Assembly (NCBI GenBank): GCA_014529385.2
Contig: CM043968.1
Coordinates: forward strand, 5,535,001 to 5,593,000
Reading direction: 5' to 3'
DNA length: 58,000 nucleotides
From: Adiantum capillus-veneris
Taxonomy: Eukaryota > Streptophyta > Polypodiopsida > Polypodiales > Pteridaceae
In this document: positions 39,810 to 51,987 of the stretch, in pieces
Position numbering within the stretch: position 1 is the first letter of the stretch
Layout: every line of letters begins with the position of its first letter
Program-made: the position numbers and the translations under genes
Notes under the pieces: generated by a model
What the model was told of the DNA's origin: nothing
Databases searched by the model: none
What the model saw: the letters and a program-made list of their open reading frames with translations, nothing else

Positions 39810-40154
39810 CCCACTCCATCATTCCTGTCTTTCCTGTCTGACCCATCTGCCAGCCACACACGCACAACACAAGAAGCGAGAGGGGGGCGGCCGGGGGCAT
39901 GGGATCGACACCGGGTTTTGCATGTCCGGGGTATGAGGCTGCCCGGTTTTGTGTGGGTCCAGCGGAAGCCACCTTGGCGCGATTCCTTCGCGAACGGTTT
40001 TTGCGTGCAGTCTTAACACCCCCTCTACAAAAATTTCCAAACTTTTGCTAAAATAGAAAATTTTGTGGAAATCACAAAAAGTCCCGTGTAAGATCAATTT
40101 TAGGTTTCCTGGCTTGTGAGCATGTCCACTTGTAAGAACTTTCTGTGAGTCACT
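39810..40154. other. 5' flank of the PPR gene
   Basis: GC-rich at 39870-39980 (gggggcggccgggggcatgg), unlike the AT-rich surroundings. This is where the PPR gene's leader and promoter should lie, reading leftward. No TATA box I would defend. The 40020-40130 stretch is AT-rich and runs to the gypsy LTR. Confidence 0.4.
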
Positions 40155-40636
40155 TGTTGGAATTGGAGCTGATCTCTTCAGATAGTTGATTCCAGTGTTA
40201 GAATTTAGAGCTACTGGTAAGTCGTCAGTTTAGTCAGTGAAGCTGCAACAGAGACCAGAGATTGGACTGAATAGTTATCTGAACTGAAATAGTATACTAA
40301 AATGAGAGACAGACTGGACAACCGAAAAAGTGGTTGCAGTTTCAAATTCATATTCAGGAACAATCAATACAAGGTGTAACAGTTTTAAGCTCAATTGATT
40401 ACAGTAGTAATGATTACAAAGTTACAGGCGAAGAGATTGTAGCTCGGAAAATACTTGAAAACTAAGCCAAAAGAACTCAGAAGTATGAATCACGAAGCCC
40501 GATTACAATGTAATGGGTCATATTTATAGCCTTTTAGAAGTTACTGTAGTAACTGCCGTGGTAATTACTGACCGATCCACTGTTCGACATTCCAGGAGAC
40601 AGTTTTCGCCTGCTGAGACTATCTTCGCCTTCTACA
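40155..40636 (-). repeat. Probable 3' LTR (482 bp)
   Basis: On the minus strand it runs TGTAGAAGGCGAAGATAGTC...CCAATTCCAACA, preceded by a purine tract caagaaagga. It includes a TATA-like gctataaatatgacc. The partner LTR is outside or lost, so the ends rest on TG...CA and context. Confidence 0.6.
40516..40530 (-). promoter_or_regulatory. LTR TATA box
   Basis: On the minus strand gctataaatatgacc, well placed inside the probable LTR and oriented with the element's genes. Confidence 0.5.
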
Positions 40637-40985
40637 TCCTTTCTTGAATTTTGGTATAACGCCAAATTTTTTGAAAAATCCACCGCCTGATTCTAAATTG
40701 CTGTTGAGGAATCCATCTGGATTTGTGGTTGAGGTCCAAACTCTAAACCCTAAACCCATACGTCTGTTTGTTGAGTTGGCCGATGTTCCTCCTGAGTTGG
40801 CCTATGTTCCTCATGATAGTACTTCTCTGGAGTTGCTAGCTCTCTTGGTATTGCTAGCTTTATGCCATATTTCATGTTTGTTGTGTGCTTGACACCCCTA
40901 TAATTGTAATTCCAAGGGTGTCCAGCCAAAGAAATTCCAGTGTCTTATTGGGAAAATCCACCGTTTGATTCTGAGATGGAACTAT

Positions 40986-43223
40986 CAAGTATCCTTCCAC
41001 TGAACTCGCTTCCTCTTGCCCTTCTTCTGTGCTGGTGCTTCAGAAGTTCCAGTGCCAGTATTGTCCTTCTGGATAAGTCGATAAATGGCCTCCTGCTCCA
41101 GCTTATCCCGCCTTGCAGTGGACATCTCCAATTCATAAGGCGTGAGAGGATTATATGTTTTGGTGTCGGGATCATACAGCGTGCGTCTACCCTTTGTCAG
41201 ACAGCATCTGGCCAGTTTATGACAATGCGAAGCCGTGTGGATTCATCCTTCAGAGACAGGCTGATTTGTTTTAATCCTAGCTTCAAAGAGTATTTCAACC
41301 ATTTCTCTGTACTATGGCCCCAAACCTAGTTTAGCCGTAATATCCTTTTCAGGGATCTTAGAGGACTCCACAATAAGTTGAAGCAGTTGATTTGTGATCT
41401 TGGTGAGAGCTTTGAGCGGGATCTTCCATTGGCCCATATATAACTTGATTCTCTGTATTTCTCCTTGCAGTTCTAATACATCATCTAGTTGCAAAGCATC
41501 ATTGATCAATTTTTTCCAGGTTTTCCATTCTTCAGTGGCTTGCTCATACCAATCCTGAAGATCATCAGTATTGTTATAGTATGTGAGCCGATCCACTGGT
41601 TCAGGATGCTGAGGATACAACATTGAAAAAAACCTAGGTAGTTGCGTCTCTCTTACAAGAAATGCATACAGGAGAACTAGGGAATCGGGTACAAACTCTA
41701 AAAAGTTGAGAATAGCCTGGTCGTCCTGCTGCATCACCTTCGTAGTGACTCTAACCAGCTGAAACAGTCTTTGGAGAGAAGTTGCTTGTTCCCCTACTAT
41801 CATTTTGAGTTAGCGGTCCCTTACTGTTGGAAATTTGATCTTCAATAATAGCTTGTACCCTATGGTCCAGAACTCCCCTGGCAATTTGCATTTGCAGTAC
41901 AACTTCTTTCAATTGACTTCTGACCTCTTTCATACTCTTATGTCAATGGGTCAGAGGCAACTGGCTCATAAACTGTAATAGGAGCCATATATGGTAATGT
42001 GGCATAATCAGGTTTGTGCAGGACTAATCGCCCTGTGAGAGAGGATGAGTCTGCAGTTGTTGTAATCTGTCCTTCTTGGTTAAGGTCAAAGCCAATTCAT
42101 TGAAAGGGATAGAAACTTTACTAATTGGATTAGCAGGTGCTGGACCTTTTTCCTTATCAGTATGAGCTGCCAACTGCTCTGCACTGATCCTGTCTGGCTG
42201 GTCTTTCTCTACACTGGTGTTTGCTGAACTTTTCCCCGCTTGCTGGCTGGTCCCAACAGTAATCTTTATTGGAGGCTATTCTGCCTGGCCAACTGAAGTC
42301 TGGTCTTCTGGAGTTTTTTCAGTACACATAGTTTTGACCTGAATTTCTAGCTGCTTCAAAAAAGCACTGCTCTTGGCCAATGTAGTTTTCAATCTCTTGG
42401 AACTACCAGCTTCCTCCTGCATGGCCTTTCTCTTTTGTCCAGTGAGAGATAACTGATTACCTGGGGTTTCCTCATCTGAGGATAAATCAACATTGTTAGT
42501 TGCTGGGATGGGTTTCTGACTCCAAGCCATCCGTACTTGGTCATGAGCAGCAAGAAAAGTTGCCCAGTAAAGAAACTGCCAGACATACGAGGCTTTGAAA
42601 ACAGTCTGAGACTTCAACTTGGCAGTCTGCTGAAGCACATTATGTGACAAAATCCGACATAAGTTTATTGAAGCTGTGGCATCTAATCTCTTTGCCAGTA
42701 GCATAGCAAACAGTCTTTCTGAAACATATATTGGGTTATTTTTCAGACTCACAACCTCAACCACAAATCGATTAGCAACGGGGACATCCAATTCCGCTAC
42801 TAGAACCCCTTGTGCACTGGCTTTGCATTTCTTCTTGGCTGTGTCATCTTCCTTTAGAGCTGCACTTATCTATTCTGTAGTTTCCACAATTGGCTTCGGT
42901 TTGTTTGGCATCTTGAGAGCAAAAGCAATGTTACCCGGAGTTACTGGCACTTTCCTACCATATACTACAGCACTGCCTTCATCAACATTGAAGGAATCAA
43001 GAACCTACCTAATGATAGATGTGTCAAAGTCAATTCTTGTGGCTTGCACAACCACAGACAAATCCCACAGTCGCAGCAATGCCTCTGCTTGCTTAGTAAA
43101 CACATACCGTTGTATCTTACTATGAGGAATAAGTGGTAGAGAAGCTTTGATAGAAGTGATAAGTTCATGGGTTTCATCTATAGTGTCCTGCATCTTCTCT
43201 GACATTTTTCTTTGCCCATACAA
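40986..43223 (-). pseudogene. Additional 3' ORF of the gypsy element (function unknown)
   Basis: A coding-like region of about 740 codons in several frames, broken by stops and shifts. It begins near MYGQRKMSEKMQDTIDETHE. An early block reads VVYGRKVPVTPGNIAFALKM, reminiscent of the 'G..V.FS...IN..LGLP' style of the plant retrotransposon ORF annotated as putative plant transposon protein; that resemblance is weak. A Ser/Glu-rich region with KRLKTTLAKS-like basic stretches and a helical middle (SQLKEVVLQMQIARG) follow. The end (near 40986) is Lys/Arg-rich: AQKKGKRKRVQWKDT then TGA. I do not assign a function; the basic tail could be a nuclear localisation signal or bind nucleic acid. Confidence 0.6.
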
Positions 43224-43709
43224 GGTGAAGATGATGACTGTGTAGAAGAAGAAGAAGACTTACCCGAATTTTCAAATCCGTATCCAGGTGTATCAGGTCA
43301 AGATAGGCAGCAATCGACAATTGCTTCTGACAAAGAAGTTTGTGGTTGTAGTGAAGAGGCTTCGGAGATTGGCGATGGTGAATGTGCAATAGTAGGCAGA
43401 CGTCGCACAGAGACTTACGAGGAAAAATGCCCACTCGCTTTACTGTTATACGCATTTGCACCATAAAAGCTCCACTACTTACCGTTCCTAGAGTTCTGTG
43501 CACCGCCAATGATGTGGCATACATGCATTGGCTAATACTCTCCATATTCTTTGAAATGATTATCACAGATAGTCCAACTGGCCCTTTTCCCCATAAAAAC
43601 TGATACTGGCTTTGACACTTTACTGATTCTGCGAGACTGACATGGTTTTGTCGTACTGAGACTTTTAGGACCCTTTGACTAGCTCTAGTACTGGTTGTAC
43701 ATGAAAAAG

Positions 43710-46632
43710 GCTTAAAATAAATGATCTTGAATTTTCGTGGTCTTCAGTTCCCAGAATACCAGTATCATTATTCCTTGCAGTCTCTTTGTCTTCTGAATAA
43801 TATATAGCTTGATTTTGGCCCCATTATACACCCCTAACAACAGTAACCCAGATAAATCTTTCAGCCTTACTATGCCGTTAGAAAATACCCAATCAACCTC
43901 ATATGGACCAACCCAAGCTACCTTTAAGTTTGGTTTCTTAGGACCCAGTTTTGATTGATAGAGCATAACAAAATCTCCTTTCTGAAATTCTCTAACTTTG
44001 ATTCTTCTATCATGTTAGTGTTTCCTTCTTTGCTGAACAGTTTCTTGTTCCAGCATAGTCCTCTGTCTCAACTCATCTAGCTGTGTTAACTCCTCCAGTC
44101 TCTGTTTAAGATTGTGACTAAAATCCAATCCATACTCTAATGCCATCCGGAGACTAGGAATTACAAACTCAGTGCCATATACCATTCTAAATGGTCTTAG
44201 TCCAGTGGTGACCTTATAGGCTGTCCTATATGCCCAGAGAACAGTCTAGAGCTTCAGATCCCACTGGTGTGGCTCCTTCTGCACAATCTTAGTGAGAATG
44301 GTCTTAACAGTTTTGTTACTGCTCTCTACTTTCCCATTGCATCTGGGATAATATGGTGTTAATTTTTGATGCTTTACTGAGAGTATTTCCATTAGAATGT
44401 CCATAATATCATTTATAAAGTGTGTTCTCTGACAATCTCCACAGGACATCCATAATGGCATATAATATTTTCAAATAAGAATACAGCAATGGAATTTGCT
44501 GTGTTGTCGGGAAGAGCTTTAGCTTCCACCCATTTGGTGACATAACAATTGGCCATCAATATATACCTATTCTTCCTTAGAGTAATTTTCTTGAATGGCC
44601 CCATGAAATCTAGACCCCATTTCATGAACACTCCCAATGGTTGGACTGGAGTTAGAGGAGTCATATCTGCTGCTGTGGGTCTGCTCATCCTCTGGCATAT
44701 ATCACATGTTTTACAAAAGCTTCTAACATCGGCTATTAAAGTTTGCCACCACAAACCAGCCTGCAAAATCTTCTTGTAAGTAATATCAGTGGAGAAATGT
44801 CCTCCAGAATCCCCATCATGTGCCTCCGAAATAACTTGCATTCTCCCTTCCATGTGCACACATCTTCGAAGAACCCCATCCACTCCCAGTCTGTAGAGTG
44901 ATCCACCAATGATGGTGAACTTCAGACTCTTAATGATCAGGGCCTTCTTCTGATTCCGAGTCTAGTTGTTTGGGAATCCTCCCTTAGAAAGGAACTGATA
45001 CACATCATACAACTTTGGAATCAGTTATTTCCTCAGCTGTCATCTGAAATAGTTCTGCATCCACTGGCTCATCTCTCAAGGATTCCTCAAAGTAGCCATC
45101 CTACTCCTGGACAGGAAATCAGCACCATAGTGGGTTTTGTCGGGTTTATGAAAAATACAAAACTCAAATTCCATTAGGAAGACCATTCATCTTATCAATC
45201 TACCTTGAATAATGACCTTGTTAATCAAGAATAATAATGCCTGATGATCCACATAAAAATGAAATAGCTTGCCCAACAAATAGTGCCAAAATTTAGTAGC
45301 ATTAAAAACCATTCATAAGGCTTCTCTTTCAGTAGTGTTATATCCTTGTTCAACCTGATTGAATCTCCGACTGACAAAATAGATTGGATAATCAGTCCTC
45401 TCGTCTGGCTGAGCTAATATTTCTCCCATCGCCAGTCCTGAAGCGTCTACATGTACATGGAAAATGACATCCCAATTTGGTTGTCGAAGTACTCGCTTAC
45501 TGATAATGGCCTTCTTCAAACTTTGAAAGCTCTCCTCACATTCAGCCGTCCAAATAAACTTGTTGTTCTTCTTTGTGAGCTCATACAAAGGTAATGCCTG
45601 GGAAGCAAACTGATGCACAAATCTTCTATAGAAATTGATATATCCCAAGAAAGAACTTAATTCTGATGCATTGCGGGGTGCCTTAGCCTGTTGGATACAC
45701 TGAATCTTGTCAATGGCCATTTCTATACCATTTCTGGACACTACGTGTCCCAATAGCTGTCCTTTCCAGACCAAGAAAACAGATTTGAACGGATTTAAAC
45801 AGATCCGCTTTTCGTGACAACACTGGAAAACCATTTCCAAAAAAAGTAAATGCTTATCCTCTGTTGAATATACAGTGAAGTCATCCATATATATGGCAAG
45901 AAATGGATGGAGAAATTCACTAAATATTTCCATCATACATTGTTGAAAAGTCGTTGGAGCATTACAAAGACCAAATGGCATAACCAGATACATGAATGCT
46001 CCCCATTCTCAGTAATAAAAATAGTTTTACTCTGATCCTTAGAAGCGATATGTAACTGGTTATAAACACTATAACCATCCATAAAGTTATACATCTCATA
46101 ACCTCTAATTTCATCAAGCAGCATGTCCGTAAATGGTAATGGAAAGGGATCCTTGATGGTCTGAGCATTCAGCTTTTGATAATCCACACAGACTCTAAGC
46201 TTTACATTCTTCTTGGGCACCACTACAATAGGAAATAACCTGTTCACTACTATCCACTTCAGTAATGAACCCAGACTTCAGAAGGTTATCCTTGATGGTC
46301 ATGAGCATGTCCGTAAATGGTAATGGAAAGGGATCTTTGATGGTCTGAGCATTCAGCTTTTGATAATCCACACAGACTCTAAGCTTTACATTCTTCTTGA
46401 GCACCACTACAATAGGAAATAACCTGTTCACTACTGTCCACTTCAGTAATAAACCCAGTCTTCAGAAGGTTATCGATCTCTTCCTTGATCTTCTTAGCAT
46501 AATTAGTATTCATTTTGTATCTTTGCAACCGCATTGGTCTCGCATCTGGTTTCAATGGTATTCGATGTTGACATACCTTTGGATCTACTCCCTTGAGATC
46601 AGTATGTTCCCATGCAAACACATCTTTATATT
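43710..46632 (-). pseudogene. Gypsy pol: RT, RNase H, integrase
   Basis: RT begins FAWEHTDLKGVDPKVCQHRI and has VCVDYQKLNAQTIKDPFPLP (present twice because of a 174-bp duplication). It continues with FMDGYSVYNQ, FGLCNAPTTFQQCMM and the catalytic IYMDDFTVYS. RNase H follows (HVHVDASGLAMGEILAQPDE ... FNQVEQGYNTTEREAL). After a degenerate gap the integrase has its zinc region (GGHFS...CKTCDICQRM), Asp in GLDFMGP, a DCQRTHF segment in a new frame and Glu in GKVESSNK. The C-terminal region (KLGPKKPNLKVAWVGPYEV ... VFSNGIVRLKDL) is of the non-chromodomain type. Multiple frameshifts make it non-functional. Confidence 0.85.
46131..46478. repeat. 174-bp tandem duplication in the RT
   Basis: Copies start gcatgtccgtaaatggtaat at 46131 and 46305. 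174 is a multiple of three, so 58 codons spanning the LRVCVDYQKLN block are duplicated in phase; nearby frameshifts are separate. Confidence 0.9.
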
Positions 46633-46651
46633 GCTAGAACATGTGTCGGGC

Positions 46652-48245
46652 TGTAACATTTAATGGCCTAAAAACTTGTGTGTAGCGGAAATTAGCATGA
46701 ACATAGTGGGCATTTCATTAGAATAGATTCCTAATGAGAATTACAAGAATGCTTGGGTGGAGAGAGCAACAAAAAGCATAACACCTAGTTAGATAGCATG
46801 CACAATACTTTCAAAAGAGAGAGAAATTAAGCTATTGACAACAGTTGAGGACCGGATTTACATGGAGCCGATCCCCCCTCCAAAAGGCTTTGTATTATGG
46901 TTTCTCTCATGAAGAGAGACATTGTACAATACAATTGTTTGTGTTCCTTCAAGACTAGCTAGTGCAATGAAGATGAAAGCTTCATGCACTAAGAAAAACA
47001 CTTACCAAACACAACATCAATTCCCTCATGGTCTCAGACCCAAGACCTCACACACCTTCGAAGATGGTGAGAGCTAGCGGGGTATGAGAATAGATTGAGA
47101 GGAAGAAGGAGTATTCTTACGAGAAAGATGTACATCTCCTCACATAATCACTCATAATAGCATAGCTTAGCTTAGTAATTAGCATGGTAGAGGAGATGAG
47201 CATGCATTGAAGCTTGGCTCTTGGTTGGATTTGCATCACAAAGCCAAGAGGTGTTGGTGTAGGCCTCCCTTCTCACAAGCTTGGAGTAGGTGATAAGCTT
47301 TCCATTAAATCTTGAGAAGAGAGAGAGAGTCTTCTTACTTCCACACATGAGTTGTGTGTGTGTGAGAGTCAATAATGCCTTTGAAAAATCAGCCCCCTCT
47401 CTCTCTTGGTCGACCCCTCTTGCTATTTGCTCATGCTCCAGTCTCATTGGTCCTCCCTAGAGCTAGCCAATGATAATTAAGCAGTATAAGTGATAGACTT
47501 CTGACATGTGTCCCCCTTTTCCCTTTTGTGAGAGCTTTATGTAATTAATAAATCCAACTAAACTCTCATTGGACCCCTTTTGCCTCCTGGCCAATAGGAA
47601 TCAGGCAAGCCATTGGGCTGTTGAATGCTCATTGGTCCCCTTGGGAGACTGTCCAATAGTCTTCTAGAGAGCTTAATTCTCATTGGTTCTTTTATTAAGT
47701 GTTTTTAAATTAATTAAACTAGATTTACTCTAGCGTAATCCTCATTGGTCCACCTCCAAGGCCATCCAATAGGATTTGAGTACACCTTGTGGGTATCTGG
47801 GCTAGGGAGTTGACATGTGTCCTTCTTTACCCTTGTGTACAAAGGGAGCTTGTGTGTGTGTGTGTGTGTTTCTCTCTCATCCCCTACTTGCAAGGCTCAC
47901 ACCCTCCTATGTAGGGATTGACAAAGACTTTTGGGACACACACAAAGCATCCAATTTTCCTAAAGTTTGACCTTTGGACACAACCTTTGAATTTTGGAAC
48001 CTTAGCATTTTGGAAGTCTTAATGGGCTGAACCTTAGGGTCTTTTAAGCCCATTGTTGCACATAGCTCTTCTGTAGATAGCCCCCCCTTTTGGATCCCTA
48101 TTTTCCCTCCTTTAGATCCCTACTGTGGCCGGTCTGCCAGCTTAACCAATATTCTAACTTTTTCTCCCCTGGCACTTCCCCATATTAATGATCAGTTTAA
48201 CATGAGAAAATCATTTAGGAGAATTAGATATTAATTATTATGACA
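46652..48245 (-). repeat. 3' LTR of the truncated gypsy element
   Basis: 1,594 bases. Shares the 'gacaacagttgaggaccgga' block and the 'tcatcctcgactatg' region just inside the internal end with the nested element. Contains four facing ATTGG...CCAAT pairs between 47440 and 47775. A (GT)n run lies at about 47848-47870. Confidence 0.85.
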
Positions 48246-48579
48246 CGGGCCTCTCTCTTGAAATCATAGTCATCCTCGACTATGGTGTAGAGAAGATACA
48301 TATTCATGAGTCCTTTTCTTAGCGGGTAGAGGATCCTTATGTTACCCTACGACATCTTTCCACAATGGATGACTAGTCCATTTGGCGCTTGAGAGCCTGA
48401 GGCTGCCGCATGTCTGCACATTAGTCCTATCAATCTTCCATAGTAGAGTGACAAGCTCTACTTGGTGTTTGGGAGACGTCGTCTCCGCAAACTTGATCTA
48501 AGCATGCATACTACTTCATTTTTGTGCACAATAAAGAAAAAGAGATTCTTATAAGACAAAAACTTTGTTCATTTTTAAC

Positions 48580-49930
48580 ATTTTGTACATTTGCTTACTC
48601 TTGGGAAGCATTGTAAGCATTGACAAGGTTTAGGTTATCCTTTAATTGTATGCCTTGCATCCATCTAGCATCTTCAAAAGGATAATTCTTGAATTTAATA
48701 AGATATCATCAAATAGTCTTACCGCCTCTTAATACCTTGTCTTCATGTTGGAGAATGGACTCGGGTTGCAGCACCTCTTCTTGGTCCTCGATCTCCGGTG
48801 GGTCTTCAGTAGTTGGTTCTTGAGGTGGATCTCCTTTGTAAGGGTTTAATAGGCTCACATGGAAATCATTGTGTATGAGCCAATGATTGGGCAACTTGAG
48901 TTGATAGGCCATCTCATTGATTGGCCTAAGAATCTGGAAGGGACCATAGTACCTTTTTGCTAGTTTAGCATAGTACTTTTGGTGTCCCGTAGGATTCTTG
49001 CCCGTCGTGTGCCTTAATCGAGCCTTGGGAAATTTTAATAAGACCCAATCATTTTCTTTAAAGGCTTGGGCTCTTCTGTGCTTGTCAGCAGCAGCAGCCT
49101 TTTGCCTTTGTTGTGAGATAGAGATAGCATCCTTAATCTTTTGAAAAGATTCTTGTAGGTCTCGGCTATACTCATCTGCAACGAAGATCTTCCCATGTAC
49201 CTTAAGTAGCAAGGGACTTTTTGATCTCTTCTCTATTACCTCGAAAGGTTCTTTTCCTGTGGAAGTATGTACAGTGTTATTGTAAGCATACTCCACTAAG
49301 GGTAGTACTTCTCCCATTGGGATCTTTGATCTACTTCCGTTACAGAGGCTTTTAGTAGATCGAGGATTGTTAGGTTAGCTATTTCACTTTGGCCATCCGT
49401 TTGTGGATGATAGGCCGAAGAGAAGTTTAGCCTTGTCCCTAAATTTTCAAAGAGACCCTTCCAGAAATTACTAGTCATTCTAGGATCTCTATCCGACACT
49501 ATGGACATTGGCAAGCCATGGTGAAAATTTGTGAAATGAAGAGGGTTGCCATTTGATGGGCTTTGATAGTCTTTTTGACATGTATATAATGAGCTTGTTT
49601 ACTGAACGTGTCTACTATCGTCCATATTCCCGTATTCCCATGGATAGGCTTAGGCAATCCATGGATATGCTCTCCCATGGTGAATTAGGGATTGGCAAGG
49701 GTTGAAGCAATCCAAGTTGCTTCCCTCTATCAAATTTTGTCTTTTGGCATACGACACATTTAGAAACATACTCTTGTATGTTCACTTTCATGGTAGGCCA
49801 ATAGAAATATGTTTCAATTCCCTTTAGGGTAGACTGAATCCCTCTATGCCCCGCATAAGGAGGAGCATGAGATTCATACATTACTTTCTCACGTAGTGAG
49901 TTAGTAACGCATAGTCTATTTCCATAGAGA
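48580..49930 (-). pseudogene. Gypsy integrase to chromodomain-like tail, partial
   Basis: The zinc region (RHRG-type GHRG...CVVCQKTK) and SISMD lie at 49930-49615; a short deletion follows SISMD and removes the usual FIFGLPK segment. The core resumes at SDRDPRM (about 49500) with [11 protein letters not shown] and Glu in GQSEIANL. 49317-48709 carries the PFEVIEKRSKSPLLLKVHGK and FHVSLLNPYKG regions. The chromodomain-like YLIKFKNYPFEDARW follows two stops. The TGG in NFWKG shows that the TGA at 30397 in the nested element is a private mutation. Confidence 0.85.
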
Positions 49931-49935
49931 AGATA

Positions 49936-50073
49936 CCAAAGAATGTCATTTTGGCTTTTTGTTGCGCAGAAAAGTATCACATAAAATGCACAATTTAACA
50001 TTTTCATTTTCTCTTTCTAAGCCGACGTGGCACTTCTGACAGGGCCCAAAAGTGAGTCCAACTTTCTCCTAAT
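49936..50073. mobile_element. MITE terminus related to the 11477-11934 element
   Basis: The right-hand part, gacgtggcacttctgacagg...gggcccaaaagtgagtccaa...ctcctaat (50022-50073), matches the right end of the 458-bp MITE in the same order (gatgtggcactc, ggcccaaaaatgagttcaa, gctaat). The left end is absent, so this is a truncated copy at the breakpoint of the gypsy fragment. Confidence 0.6.
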
Positions 50074-51934
50074 GTAAACCCCCAATTCCACCCCTAATTC
50101 CATACTAGCCCTTTCTAATTTTGCTTCATTTCCATGCTAATTGTACTAATTTTATGCTAATTTTTACTAATTTTTTACTAACTTTGCTAGCCTAACCGCA
50201 AACATTTGAAGTGTAATGTATGTAAAATCCCCTTGTAAGAGGTGGAATCATCACTCTAATCAAGTTAATTGTGCTAATTTATGCCTGATTTGATAATTCG
50301 AGTGTTTGATTTTTGGCCTACAATGGTCAATTTTGGAGCCGATTTGATGGTGCACAAACTTGTATGTGCAATGATGCATCTTCATGTGGAATAAAGGAAT
50401 AGCTTGGAGTGTGATTACGATGTAAGTGCACTCACTTGCTCATGTCAATTTTTGATTGATTAATGTGGTTCAACGTTGCTAATTATTTACTAAAATTAGG
50501 TGTGCAAATCAATTGACCTACACTTTGCACCTAATTTGATTCAAATGGAATGAAATTGATGGTCAATTTTGACTAATGAACTTTTTATGTGTCAAGATAT
50601 TGCTTAATTCTCATCAAGAATTCATGTGTGTGCATAAAAATCATTGTGTGTGTAATGCACCAAAGTGGGAAAAAAATTGTCAAAAACTTCAAGTGTGTGT
50701 GCACCTAATCTTGAGTGTGTGCATGCATATAAATTGATGGAATTGATGATATGTGAGTATGAAATCATAAGTTGATGTTTATGCTAGGCTAATTCAATCG
50801 TTGGATAAGCCTAATTGCCAAAAAAATGGGCAAAATTTGAGTGTGTGCGCCCATCCAAAACCACTTGATTTTCAATGATTGATGGTCAATTGGGGCACCC
50901 AAATGATTTTTGATTGTGAAATATGCATGAAAAGTGTGTGCAATCATTAGGTATAAGCCTAAACGCATTGCCAATTGAACCAAATTTGATCTTTTGTGCT
51001 TAATTTTTGAGTCTGTGCATTGCTTGATTGGGTCAAAATAGTGTTATTTTTTCAAAAAAATTGAGCATGCATGCATTTACTTATGCTTGATTGAGTTTGC
51101 AATTTGAGCATTGCACTGTAAAATTGCTAGATTAATTGCATAAATTTTTGGTCTAATTTTGGGTGTGTGTGCCTACTCCATGGCATGTGGTATCCAAATT
51201 GGGGATAAATAATTGGTCTCGGTTGCCAATTGTGATGATTATTAGACCTAAAGATTGGTATGTGCATCATAAATTGATTTGGATGAATTGAATGACTCAA
51301 TTGATATGCTGTTGGGGATGATTTTGTGTAATACCATTATCGTGTATGTTTATTTGATTGGAAATGGTAATAATTTCAATGATATGTGCATTTGCCAATG
51401 CCAAAATCAAGCATGTGTAGCCTCACAAACCAAAATGACAAGCCATTGGGTTTGAATGATTATGCCTATTGGATATGAGAAATTAAATTTTGCAATGATT
51501 GGAAGATTGAATTTGTATTGCCCAAGGAAGATTCCATTACTCATCTCGTGTGCATGATCAATTGATATACTTACTTACAAAGAATTTGATGCATTACAAT
51601 TGTGCCAATTCAAAAAGGGTATGCCCAAAGGATGCAAATAATTACCAAAATTGGATAGAGGGAGGAAATAACTAAAGGCATGGTGAATAGGTATTTGGAC
51701 ATCGTTGTTTTTGTGTGCAGTATCAAGTGGCACTAAAGAGATTTTTGATATCTTCATTGAAATTTAGAGGTAGAATGTAGCATCCATGAGGATTTCTATA
51801 TTGACATGTGAGCATAGGATCCATTTGAATTCGTATGTGCGATCATCAAAATTGGATGCTATTGTTACCGATTAAATTTGACATTCCACCTTTGGTTTGA
51901 ACATTCTTTGTTTTTATTTGGTTCTCGATGCAAA

Positions 51935-51935
<1 letters not shown>
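50074..51935. other. No gene; AT-rich intergenic sequence
   Basis: Very AT-rich, with many short 'gtgtgtgc', 'tgcatgcat' and 'aattgatg' strings, no protein similarity that I can see, and no long repeat structure. The few frames above 60 codons read as low-information sequence. Confidence 0.5.

Positions 51936-51984
<49 letters not shown>
51936..51984. repeat. (CA)n microsatellite
   Basis: CA tract ending in the mixed cgcgtgcacgcatacacaca string; frames across it encode only His-Thr runs. Confidence 0.95.

Positions 51985-51987
<3 letters not shown>

Larger units (their letters stand above)
40155..46651 (-). mobile_element. Second Ty3/gypsy lineage with an extra 3' ORF region
   Basis: Minus-strand order from right to left: RT, RNase H, integrase with a non-chromodomain C-terminus, a long additional coding region, a pyrimidine tract, and a probable 3' LTR. 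The 5' part, including gag, protease and 5' LTR, is missing, because a different gypsy element joins at 46652. An extra ORF between integrase and the 3' LTR is typical of plant Tat/Athila-type non-chromoviruses. The lineage call rests on that layout and on the RT/INT style. Confidence 0.75.
46652..49935 (-). mobile_element. Truncated gypsy element, relative of the 27608-36365 element
   Basis: The LTR at 46652-48245 (TGTAACATTTAATGGCCTA...TTATGACA) resembles the LTRs of the nested element over most of its length but is clearly more diverged. It is followed by a diverged copy of the integrase-to-chromodomain region on the minus strand. The element stops abruptly at about 49935, where MITE-like sequence begins; RT, gag and the 5' LTR are missing. 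It joins the second gypsy lineage at 46651. Confidence 0.85.

Noticed and set aside
39505-39972. 155-codon minus-strand frame overlapping the PPR start
   Set aside because: It is a shifted frame of the PPR gene and its GC-rich leader; Pro/Gly-rich composition without any recognisable domain.
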